A stretch of DNA of 10,838 bases, taken from assembly GCA_910585035.1 (NCBI GenBank), contig CAJUEF010000018.1, forward strand, positions 1 through 10,838, given 5' to 3'. How positions within the stretch are numbered: position 1 is the first letter of the stretch; the number at the start of each line of letters is the position of its first letter. This document shows, piece by piece, positions 1-5,361 of the stretch. Made by a program: the position numbers and the translations under genes. The stretch is from an uncultured Christensenellaceae bacterium. Lineage in GTDB: Bacteria; Bacillota; Clostridia; Christensenellales; MGBC116941. The notes beneath the pieces are model-generated. The model did not search any database and was not told the origin of the DNA. It saw nothing but the letters and a program-made list of their open reading frames with translations.

Positions 1-93
1 GAAAACTCAAGTGAAGAAGCCAGAAAGCTTTATTCTGCTGTTTTAGCTGCAGCTCAAAAAGGTGATACAACAACAGTTGTTGTAGACCTTTAG
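1..93 (+). CDS. 3' end of an unidentified protein gene (partial)
   Basis: Frame 1 is open from the window edge and ends in TAG at 91-93. It gives the last 30 residues of a protein, ending in KGDTTTVVVDL. The stretch SSEEARKLYSAVLAAAQKGD looks helical, with regularly spaced alanines, and is followed by a Thr/Val-rich beta-like end. That is too little to assign a family. The gene is cut by the window start, so its length and upstream context are unknown. No strong terminator follows directly, although an AT-rich near-palindrome lies about 100 bases downstream. The next gene is on the same strand 200 bases on, so co-transcription is possible but not shown. Confidence 0.6.
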   Translation, partial: ENSSEEARKLYSAVLAAAQKGDTTTVVVDL

Positions 94-191
94 GGTAGCA
101 AAAAGACTTATCAATCCGTTTGTATTATGAAATATCCAAAAAAATTTTCTTGTTATTATAAATGCCTAATTCTTTTAAATACAAGCGCTAG

Positions 192-227
192 TAAAATAAA
201 AATTTCACTTTAAAGTAAATTATTTTA
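192..227. repeat. AT-rich near-palindrome in the 94-293 gap
   Basis: The stretch from 192 to 211 is largely complementary to 212-227, centred on CTTTAAAG, with one bulged C and a small length difference between the arms. It is almost entirely A and T. It lies between the partial first gene and the start at 294. It could be a weak terminator for the first gene or simply AT-rich spacer that folds by chance. No T-run follows directly. Nothing else is recognisable in the 94-293 gap. Confidence 0.3.
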
Positions 228-293
228 AATTAGTTTCGATTTAAAATATATAAGAATTTATTTCTAGCAAAAAATGATTGAGGGGGCATTGAT

Positions 294-806
294 GTGAGGA
301 TTTCCAATACAGTGGAATATGAAGTAAAGCCAGGTGTGTCTTTTGTAAATAATAAACAAATTAATTCACGGGAAATACCAAATAATATTGTAAAAGAAGC
401 CGAAACAGAAATTGATGAAAATAACGAGGATACTTTTGAGCTTTCTGAAGAATTTAAAGATATGCTTTACAGACAGCTTGAAAGCATGGAGAATGAAAAA
501 GACGCTTATGAAAATGTTGGAAAAATGATGGAGATTGCCAGAAGGATTGCAAATGGCGATAGGGTGCCTGCGTCAGACGAGAAGGCTTTAATGGAATACA
601 GCAAAGAAATATATGAATCGGCAAAAATGGCTGCTATGATTAAGAAGAATAAAGACCCTGAAGAATACGATTCTCTGCTTGAGGATGAAGAAGATGATAT
701 GCAGGAAAAACTCAGGGCTCTTGAAGGCTCAGGAACAGGGGGAGCTGCTAAAGCAGATGTGGAAGCGGCAGAGGCCAGCGGTGAGACGGCGGAAGTTTCA
801 CAATAA
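294..806 (+). CDS. Acidic hypothetical protein, 170 aa
   Basis: I do not recognise this protein. The start is GTG at 294, preceded by an AGGGGG SD at 281-286 with 7 bases between. The ATG two bases upstream, at 292, is followed at once by a stop, which supports the GTG. The protein has no signal peptide or membrane segment. Residues 1-35 are polar. Residues 36-72 are very acidic and probably helical. Residues 73-118 form the most conserved-looking core, with IARRIANGDRVPASDEK followed by a helix rich in Ala and Met. Residues 121-140 are again highly acidic (EDEEDD), and the last 27 residues are an Ala/Gly/Glu-rich, probably disordered tail. It is likely a soluble cytoplasmic helical protein or an adaptor. 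It is followed by a strong terminator, so it is either monocistronic or the last gene of a unit with the partial gene upstream. Codon use looks like the rest of the window. Confidence 0.75.
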   Translation: MRISNTVEYEVKPGVSFVNNKQINSREIPNNIVKEAETEIDENNEDTFELSEEFKDMLYRQLESMENEKDAYENVGKMMEIARRIANGDRVPASDEKALMEYSKEIYESAKMAAMIKKNKDPEEYDSLLEDEEDDMQEKLRALEGSGTGGAAKADVEAAEASGETAEVSQ

Positions 807-891
807 ATCAATAATATGTTGTTGTGCGTTCATTTTAAATAAAATAATTTTTAGGCTTTTTTGATTTTAAAGATGCATAATATAATTAAAG

Positions 892-931
892 ATAACCGGT
901 GTTATTTTCTTTGTGAAATAACGCCGGTTAT
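892..931 (+). terminator. Rho-independent terminator after the acidic hypothetical gene
   Basis: A 16-bp stem pairs 892-907 with 916-931. It contains AACCGG against CCGGTT and one G-T pair, around a short loop, and is followed by TTTTATATATTTTG. It lies about 85 bases past the stop of the acidic hypothetical gene. The opposite strand has a much poorer T-tract, so it should act mainly in the plus direction. Confidence 0.8.
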
Positions 932-975
932 TTTATATATTTTGTTTGCCAAATATTAATATATTAAAATTAAAT

Positions 976-995
976 ATTTAGCATTTATGCTAAAT
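976..995 (-). terminator. Possible terminator of the minus-strand GNAT/dehydrogenase operon
   Basis: A 20-base palindrome has arms ATTTAGCAT and ATGCTAAAT. It lies about 50 bases beyond the stop of the minus-strand GNAT-YoaP gene. Read on the minus strand it is followed by ATTTAATTTTAATA, a broken T-run. The stem is short and AT-rich, so termination may be partial. The hairpin at 892-931 could act as a second stop. Confidence 0.4.
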
Positions 996-1043
996 GAGTA
1001 AAGACAAATTATATTAGTAATCTTTAAAACAATATAAAATTAA

Positions 1044-1805
1044 TTACAGTCCCTTTTCTGTTAGAATTTTTTCAAACTTTTTTTCTGAAAGCATTTCATG
1101 AGTTATTAGCTCACTGCCATAAAATAGACTAAATGTTGTAAATGGACAAGGGGCATGTTGAGCCTGTTCTTTTGCAGTAATGTGTATAGCTTTAAAATCT
1201 ACATTTCTTTGTGATGCTATTTCTTCAAGTAAAGGTATATATTTTGCGTTAAAAGGACATTGATTTGTATAATACAGAGTAAAGCCATTTTGTAAGTTAG
1301 TTTGATGTTCTTCTTTTATGTGTGGTTTAAAGCATGGCTTATGGGCATTCTCGCAAAATGGCAGATACATAAGTTCAAAATAAGGCGATGCTGTATCAGC
1401 GACTTCAAAGCCTTTATATTTTAAATATTTAGGGTCTGATAAAAATCCCATTTTCTTTTTTGAAGATAATATAACAAGTCCCTTTTTTCCTTTTTCTTTA
1501 GAATCCCTTATACATTCATTTAAAAGCAAATTGGAATATCCCTGTCCTTTAAATTTGCCGGATACCCACAAACAGTTAATATACATATATTCATTAGCTT
1601 CTATGGGAGCCCAGGCATATTCAGCGGGAATATACTCTATAAAACATTTCCCACGGACATTGCATTTTAAAAAAACCAATCCCTCGTCCAATCTTTCCTT
1701 TAGCCAAGATTTTTTGGAAACGACCTGGCAATCTTTATTATTTGAAATAGCGCAGCAAATGTGTTCGTTTTCAATGTTTTCATTTGTTATTTTTATAAGT
1801 TCCAT
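1044..1805 (-). CDS. GNAT N-acetyltransferase with C-terminal YoaP thioredoxin-like domain
   Basis: The protein (253 aa) has two parts. Residues 1 to about 148 form a GNAT fold: the acetyl-CoA pyrophosphate loop is seen as KFKGQGYSNLL at 84-94, after the strand NCLWVSGKF. A later strand and helix end in YKGFEVADTASPYFELMYLPF. Residues about 150-253 match the YoaP-like domain (as in B. subtilis YoaP), a thioredoxin-like region with FTLYYTNQCPFNAKYIP. Cys183 of this CPF motif lies where a thioredoxin active site would be, and a second Cys-Pro (220-221) follows. The expected activity is acetyl transfer from acetyl-CoA to an unknown amine; the role of the fused domain is not established. The ATG at 1803-1805 has TGAGG at 1811-1815. 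It lies 47 bases after the dehydrogenase stop and is probably the last gene of that operon. The length fits the family, so it appears intact. Confidence 0.85.
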   Translation of the reverse strand: MELIKITNENIENEHICCAISNNKDCQVVSKKSWLKERLDEGLVFLKCNVRGKCFIEYIPAEYAWAPIEANEYMYINCLWVSGKFKGQGYSNLLLNECIRDSKEKGKKGLVILSSKKKMGFLSDPKYLKYKGFEVADTASPYFELMYLPFCENAHKPCFKPHIKEEHQTNLQNGFTLYYTNQCPFNAKYIPLLEEIASQRNVDFKAIHITAKEQAQHAPCPFTTFSLFYGSELITHEMLSEKKFEKILTEKGL

Positions 1806-1852
1806 ATAAGCCTCATTAATGCATTTGTGGTGTTTTCCTTATTTACACTGAA

Positions 1853-2968
1853 TTAGTTTTCAAAAGGAAATGTAAAAGGCAAGTTGTACATATTGCGGAC
1901 TTCAATAAGCTCCTTTTGCACATCTGTTCCCACAGGCACGCCAAGGTCTTTTCGCTGTTGCCAAACAAGATATTCCTTTTCACCGGCAGTATAAATTCGG
2001 TTTTGTCCTTTTGCTTTTGCAGAATTTCTAAGCTGCTTTAAAATATCCGTGCAGATTTGTTTAAAAGATTCAAGCCCCATAAAGGCTTCGGGATCTATTA
2101 TAATAAAGAAATGTCCCAGATGATACGGCTGTCTGTTTCCTTTTTCGTCAAAGCCCGTAAGCATTTTTAAATAACTGCCGGAACAAAGGGCGGCGGAAAG
2201 GATTTCAACTATTGTGGCATATCCATAACCTTTATATCCGCCAAGATCTTCACCAATACCGCCAAGAGGAGAAAGGGCTGCTTCTCCCTTTGTGAGCTTT
2301 ATTAAAATGTCATCACTGTCTGTTAAAGCCTGTCCTTCTCTTCCTATAACCATTCCTAAGGGCGTGTCTTTTCCTTCGTGGGCAAAATATTCTATTTTCC
2401 CTCTCTGGGTTATGGATGTTGCACAGTCAAGGACAAAAGGAAAATCATCATTTGTTGGAAAAGCAACAGTGAGTGGATTTGTTCCAAGCATATTTTCTAC
2501 ACCAAAAGTAGGAGCTATGGACGGTCTTGCGTTTGTACCTGTAATACCAATAAGCCCTTTTTTTGACGCCATAGTTGCCCAATACCCTGCTATGCCGTAA
2601 TGGGTGGAGTTTCTTATAGCTGCCATTGCCATTCCATAAGTCTTTGCTTTATCAATAATTATTTTCATGGCTTTGTGGGAAGCAACCATTCCCATGCCAT
2701 CGTGGGCGTCTGCAACAAGGGTCGTTGGGGTTTCCTTTAAAATTTCAAAGTTTGTAATCGGTTTTTGTATACCGCTGTTTATTCTGTCTATGTATATTGG
2801 TTTAAAACGGTTTACACCGTGGCTTTCAATTCCGCGGCGGTCGCTTTCCATCAGCACATCAGAGCATATTGCCGCATCCTCTTTTGGCACTCCTGCCGAT
2901 GTAAAGGCAGCTTCCATAAAGCTGCCTATAAGCTGCCAAGAGACATATGGTCTTGTTTCCATTTGCAT
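1853..2968 (-). CDS. Ldh2-family malate/L-lactate/ureidoglycolate-type dehydrogenase
   Basis: This NAD(P)-dependent 2-hydroxyacid dehydrogenase belongs to the Ldh_2 family (malate, L-sulfolactate, ureidoglycolate or 2,3-diketo-L-gulonate substrates), a fold unrelated to classical LDH/MDH. Family marks are DRRGIESHGVNRF at 43-55, the presumed catalytic His in NSTHYGIAGYW at 120-130, the cofactor-loop segment GTNPLTVAFP at 162-171, DCATS at 181-185, and GGYKGYG at 243-249. The length (371 aa) is near the family norm. Substrate cannot be read from sequence. The first ATG (2966-2968) is only 2 bases from the SD GAGG (2971-2974), whereas the in-frame ATG at 2960-2962 (Met3) is 8 bases away. I therefore think translation starts at 2962, giving 369 aa. 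It lies 36 bases behind the GNAT gene upstream and 47 bases ahead of the GNAT-YoaP gene, and is probably co-transcribed with both. Confidence 0.9.
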   Translation of the reverse strand: MQMETRPYVSWQLIGSFMEAAFTSAGVPKEDAAICSDVLMESDRRGIESHGVNRFKPIYIDRINSGIQKPITNFEILKETPTTLVADAHDGMGMVASHKAMKIIIDKAKTYGMAMAAIRNSTHYGIAGYWATMASKKGLIGITGTNARPSIAPTFGVENMLGTNPLTVAFPTNDDFPFVLDCATSITQRGKIEYFAHEGKDTPLGMVIGREGQALTDSDDILIKLTKGEAALSPLGGIGEDLGGYKGYGYATIVEILSAALCSGSYLKMLTGFDEKGNRQPYHLGHFFIIIDPEAFMGLESFKQICTDILKQLRNSAKAKGQNRIYTAGEKEYLVWQQRKDLGVPVGTDVQKELIEVRNMYNLPFTFPFEN

Positions 2969-3004
2969 TACCTCGAATTCATTTTTTATTTTGGAAAATT
3001 TAAG

Positions 3005-3490
3005 TTAAAGAGTGTGATAAAAAAGAATTATATCCTCATATTTTCCGTCAGCCTTTTGAAAGCCTTCTGGTATAGTGCCAAGGGAAATAAAGCCAAGTTT
3101 TTTATACAGTTTTATTGCAGCTCGGTTTGTTTTAACCACAGCGTTAAACTGAAGTATTTTAAAGTCAAGCTCTTTAGCTTTTTTAAGTGAATGACGCACC
3201 AGTGTATCTCCTATTCCTTTTCCCCTTGCATTTGATTTAACTGCATAGCTGGCGTTGGCAATGTGAGAACATCTGCCAATATTATTTGGATGCAGTATAT
3301 AAAGGCCGGCAATTTCGTTATCAATTTGTGCTACGCCGGTAAAGCTTTGATTTTTAAAAAAATCCTCTGCGCTTTTAATAGAAAGGAAATCTGTTTGTGG
3401 AAAAGCATCAGCGCTTTTAACAACTTCATTCCAAATTTTTATCATATCTTCAAGGTCATCAGGTTTATATTCTCTTACTGTAGCCGACAT
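3005..3490 (-). CDS. GNAT-family N-acetyltransferase, 161 aa
   Basis: This is a single-domain cytoplasmic GNAT enzyme that would transfer an acetyl group from acetyl-CoA to an amine on a small molecule or peptide. Motif A is clear: SYAVKSNARGKGIGDTLV at 81-98, with the acetyl-CoA loop RGKGIG. Motif B follows as VVKTNRAAIKLYKKLGF at 118-134, the usual Asn and Tyr pattern of GNATs. The end, LGTIPEGFQKADGKYEDIILFYHTL, is seen in many L-amino-acid or phosphinothricin-type N-acetyltransferases, but the acceptor is not predictable. The ATG at 3488-3490 is 8 bases from a perfect AGGAGG SD on the minus strand (3499-3504). It is the first gene of a probable three-gene minus-strand operon. Its promoter and ribosome binding site lie inside an inverted repeat (3498-3543), so expression may be controlled at the level of RNA folding or operator binding. 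Confidence 0.9.
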   Translation of the reverse strand: MSATVREYKPDDLEDMIKIWNEVVKSADAFPQTDFLSIKSAEDFFKNQSFTGVAQIDNEIAGLYILHPNNIGRCSHIANASYAVKSNARGKGIGDTLVRHSLKKAKELDFKILQFNAVVKTNRAAIKLYKKLGFISLGTIPEGFQKADGKYEDIILFYHTL

Positions 3491-3497
3491 ATAAAAA

Positions 3498-3543
3498 ACC
3501 TCCTAAAAGGTGATATGAAATAATTGTATCACATTTAGGAGGT
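3498..3543 (-). promoter_or_regulatory. Inverted repeat holding promoter, SD and terminator-like hairpin
   Basis: Arms 3498-3515 and 3527-3543 are complementary apart from one small internal mismatch or bulge, with an 11-base loop. Read on the minus strand the hairpin ends in TTTTAGGAGGTTTTTTAT, so it has the form of an intrinsic terminator for the Met-rich gene ending at 3552. Its 3' arm is also the AGGAGG SD of the GNAT gene. The -10 box of the predicted promoter lies in the loop and 5' arm. The repeat could thus terminate upstream reads, mask the SD in read-through RNA, or bind a regulator. Which of these happens is inference. Confidence 0.6.
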
Positions 3544-3551
3544 GTTGAAAA
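3523..3551 (-). promoter_or_regulatory. Predicted sigma-A promoter of the GNAT/dehydrogenase operon
   Basis: On the minus strand, TTTTCA (3546-3551) and TACAAT (3523-3528) are separated by 17 bases, and a TG one base before the -10 makes it an extended -10 promoter. Transcription would start near 3515-3517, about 25-28 bases upstream of the GNAT ATG. Such a transcript would lack the left arm of the hairpin, leaving the SD free. Confidence 0.55.
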
Positions 3552-4112
3552 CTACATAATTCCTCCCAAAAGGGAAGATAGCATATCAGGATTTTGCCCC
3601 ATCATCATAGGTAAAAGGGACTGCATCATGTTCATTCCGCCGCCGCTGCCTTTTGAATTGCCTTTGCTTTGCATAGACAGCATAGGCATAAGCATGGATA
3701 ACATAGGGTTATTAGGTGCAAGAAGTTCCATAAGAACGGACATATCGCCTGTTTCTTTATATTTCATAACCTTTGTAAGTGTATTTGTCATTTTGGACAC
3801 TGAGCCGCTTTTATCCATTTTGCTTATAACTTCCATTGGATTTTTTGGTTGTTCCTCAGGTTCAATATTTGGTCTGTATTCTCTTAGCTCTTCAAGAAGC
3901 TTATCCATATACATCATTTGATATATCTGCATACGCTGGGTGGCGGGCATAAGCTCTTCCAGGGTCATAAAGTTGCTTAGCTGCTGCTTATAGCCTTTTG
4001 AGCCTTCCATTAATATAGGCAGACAGCATAGCTTTGATATTGGTATTTTGGGCGCTTCCTTAATTATAGGCTCTTCTTCGTTTAGCCCGGGAAGCTTATT
4101 ATATTTACTCAT
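3552..4112 (-). CDS. Methionine-rich hypothetical protein, 186 aa
   Basis: I do not recognise a family. The ATG at 4110-4112 has an AAGGAG SD 6 bases upstream on the minus strand, so it is a real gene. The protein has 27 Met in 186 residues, 19 of them in the last 94. Residues 1-30 are polar and Pro-rich and end in a CC pair (29-30). Residues 40-80 look like amphipathic helices (GYKQQLSNFMTLEELMPATQRMQIYQMMYMDKLLEEL, part of it). Residues 81-95 form a Pro/Glu linker. Residues 96-148 are again helical, including MSVLMELLAPNNPMLSML. A Gly/Ser hinge (150-159) precedes a Met/Leu-rich tail ending in SSLLGGIM. The tail is hydrophobic but interrupted by Pro, Asn and Gly, so it is not a clear membrane helix. 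Met-rich amphipathic helices recall signal-sequence-binding or coat-type proteins, but nothing supports a specific function. It is divergent from the small gene at 4188, and the two may be a pair. Confidence 0.75.
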   Translation of the reverse strand: MSKYNKLPGLNEEEPIIKEAPKIPISKLCCLPILMEGSKGYKQQLSNFMTLEELMPATQRMQIYQMMYMDKLLEELREYRPNIEPEEQPKNPMEVISKMDKSGSVSKMTNTLTKVMKYKETGDMSVLMELLAPNNPMLSMLMPMLSMQSKGNSKGSGGGMNMMQSLLPMMMGQNPDMLSSLLGGIM

Positions 4113-4187
4113 TAGTTTCTCCTTGTGGCATAATTATTTTTTGTGTCATATTTATATATATATTTAAAATGCAGGAGGTATGTGACT

Positions 4188-4481
4188 TTGAAAAAAAATT
4201 TGCGTTCAAATGTATTTAAGGACAAGGAAACAGCTGATGAGGTTTATAAAAACCTTGACCAGGAAAAGGTGAAGGATGTTAAAAAGCTTTATAACGAATA
4301 CGCCGGCAAGGACGAAAGCGAATTAAAGCAAAAGCTTTTTGAAATGACAAGGCAGGGAAAAGAGGACGGCTCTCTAACCGATGACGCCATAGACCAGATG
4401 GCGAAAAAAATAGCGCCGATGCTTGATGGTGAAAAAAGAAGCAAGTTAAATTCAATAGTGTCCATGCTTAAAAATAATTAG
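4188..4481 (+). CDS. Small charged hypothetical protein, 97 aa
   Basis: I do not recognise a family. The most likely start is TTG at 4188, which is 9 bases after an AGGAGG SD at 4173-4178. An in-frame GTG at 4182 is only 3 bases from that SD, and a longer reading from 4143 would place the SD inside the gene. The product begins MKKNLRSNVF and is highly charged and helical throughout. It contains ADEVYKNLDQEKVKDVKKL, NEYAGKDESELKQKLFEM, then a Gly/Asp turn (RQGKEDGSLTDDAIDQM) and a last helix ending in SMLKNN. There is no signal peptide or membrane segment. The helix-turn pattern suggests a small helical bundle, perhaps a protein-binding module. It diverges from the Met-rich gene with only 75 bases between the starts. 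No terminator separates it from nth, but nth has its own promoter right after its stop. Confidence 0.75.
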   Translation: MKKNLRSNVFKDKETADEVYKNLDQEKVKDVKKLYNEYAGKDESELKQKLFEMTRQGKEDGSLTDDAIDQMAKKIAPMLDGEKRSKLNSIVSMLKNN

Positions 4482-4483
4482 TA

Positions 4484-4512
4484 TTGAAACATATTATGAA
4501 AAGCGATATAAT
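4484..4512 (+). promoter_or_regulatory. Sigma-A promoter of nth
   Basis: TTGAAA (4484-4489) and a perfect TATAAT (4507-4512) are separated by exactly 17 bases. This is the best promoter match in the window. Transcription would start near 4519, giving a leader of about 43 bases before the nth ATG. The -35 box begins three bases after the stop of the small gene upstream. Confidence 0.75.
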
Positions 4513-4561
4513 ACTTAAAAAGCTATTTTAAACATAATTATTTACATTAGGATAAGAATTT

Positions 4562-5188
4562 ATGACGAAAAAGCAAGAGATAATAAAAATACTTATGGAT
4601 ACTTACGGGGGTGCTAAGTGCGGTCTGGATTTTAGCACCCCTTTTGAATTGTTAATTGCAACTATACTTTCCGCTCAGTGTACTGACGTACGGGTGAACA
4701 TTGTTACACCTGCGCTCTTTGAAAAATATCCTGATGCTATGGCTATGAGCAAAGCGGAGGTAAGCGACGTTGAAGAGCTTATACGCAGCTGCGGTTTTTA
4801 TAAAAATAAGGCTAAAAACATAGTGGGGACAAGCATTGCCATTTGTGAAAAGTTTGGCGGTGAAGTACCCCATACTATGGAAGAGCTGACAAGCCTTGAC
4901 GGTGTGGGGCGTAAAACGGCAAACGTATGCCTTTCAAATGCCTTTGGCATTCCCGCAATTGCAGTTGATACTCATGTATTTCGTGTATCAAACAGGCTGG
5001 GTCTGGCAAATGCGAATAACGTGGAAAAAACGGAAATACAGCTGCAAAAGGCAATTCCAAAGGAGCTGTGGAGCGATATGCACCACGCCCTTATATGGCA
5101 TGGAAGGCAGGTTTGCAGTTCAAGAAAACCAAAATGTGAAGAGTGTAATCTCAGCGGACTTTGCAAATACTATAAGGCAAACAGTTGA
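4562..5188 (+). CDS. nth: Endonuclease III (DNA glycosylase/AP lyase)
   Basis: Nth removes oxidised pyrimidines from DNA and cuts at the abasic site by beta-elimination, in base excision repair. All key elements are present. The helix-hairpin-helix is LDGVGRKTANV (112-122) with the catalytic Lys118. The catalytic Asp136 lies in VDTHVFRVSNRLG. The C-terminal [4Fe-4S] ligands Cys185, Cys192, Cys195 and Cys201 have the exact C-x6-C-x2-C-x5-C spacing. These match E. coli Lys120, Asp138 and its cluster, offset by two. At 208 aa it is full length for the family. The ATG at 4562 has only a modest SD (AGGA at 4549-4552). It follows its own promoter and is followed by a 19-bp hairpin, so it appears to be transcribed alone or with read-through into obg. 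Confidence 0.97.
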   Translation: MTKKQEIIKILMDTYGGAKCGLDFSTPFELLIATILSAQCTDVRVNIVTPALFEKYPDAMAMSKAEVSDVEELIRSCGFYKNKAKNIVGTSIAICEKFGGEVPHTMEELTSLDGVGRKTANVCLSNAFGIPAIAVDTHVFRVSNRLGLANANNVEKTEIQLQKAIPKELWSDMHHALIWHGRQVCSSRKPKCEECNLSGLCKYYKANS

Positions 5189-5189
5189 T

Positions 5190-5229
5190 TTTTGCTTACT
5201 TTTCTTTTAAAAAAGAAAAGTAAGCAAAA
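5190..5229. repeat. 19-bp AT-rich hairpin after nth
   Basis: The arms 5190-5208 and 5211-5229 are perfectly complementary, with TTGCTTACTTTTCTTTT on the left. It starts just after the nth stop at 5188. There is no T-run beyond the stem on either strand, so it is not a textbook terminator, although it could slow polymerase or protect the 3' end of the nth mRNA. It resembles the repeat copies at 5275-5317 and 10729-10771, with the shared core AAAAAAGA(A/G)AAGTA and the same hairpin shape, and may be a diverged relative. Confidence 0.65.
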
Positions 5230-5239
5230 CAAAACTTAA

Positions 5240-5269
5240 TTGTTAAGTAGTACATTACAGTATTAAAAT
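5240..5269 (+). promoter_or_regulatory. Possible promoter of the obg operon
   Basis: TTGTTA (5240-5245) and TAAAAT (5264-5269) are separated by 18 bases, between the two hairpins upstream of obg. The match is moderate and the region is AT-rich, so chance is a real alternative. If used, the leader would carry the 5275-5317 hairpin. Confidence 0.3.
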
Positions 5270-5274
5270 AATAA

Positions 5275-5317
5275 AGGTTTTCTCTTGCTACTTCTCTTTT
5301 TTCTAAAAGAGAAGCAG
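5275..5317 (-). repeat. Dispersed hairpin repeat, copy A
   Basis: Positions 5275-5302 are an exact 28-base reverse complement of 10744-10771. Extended through the hairpin to 5317, the two copies differ at only two of 43 positions. Within it, arms 5288-5300 and 5305-5317 pair around a TTCT loop with one mismatch. It lies in the nth-obg gap, about 45 bases ahead of the obg start. There are no terminal repeats, target duplications or coding capacity. It is best described as a small repetitive hairpin element. Confidence 0.75.
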
Positions 5318-5361
5318 ATAAAAGAAAAAGTAAAAGAGAAAATTATAAAAGGATAAATGGC

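Noticed and set aside
192..293. Riboswitch or structured leader upstream of the acidic protein
   Set aside because: The region is AT-rich with one weak palindrome and no recognisable conserved riboswitch core.
2765..3190. Plus-strand open frame of 141 codons antisense to the dehydrogenase and GNAT genes
   Set aside because: The protein composition (Phe, Tyr, Lys, Cys-rich) is that of a shadow frame and it covers two clearly recognised genes.
4113..4180. Divergent promoter pair in the gap between the two hypothetical genes
   Set aside because: Several AT-rich -10-like hexamers exist, but none has a convincing -35 at 16-18 bases with a usable leader, so no promoter is called.
4143..4187. Longer N-terminus for the small charged protein, starting at ATG 4143
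   Set aside because: The extension would be a Tyr/Leu-rich stretch containing the AGGAGG SD itself. TTG at 4188 with a 9-base spacing is far more likely.
5190..5229. Intrinsic terminator for nth
   Set aside because: The stem is strong but no T-run follows on either strand, so I list it as a hairpin repeat and not as a terminator.
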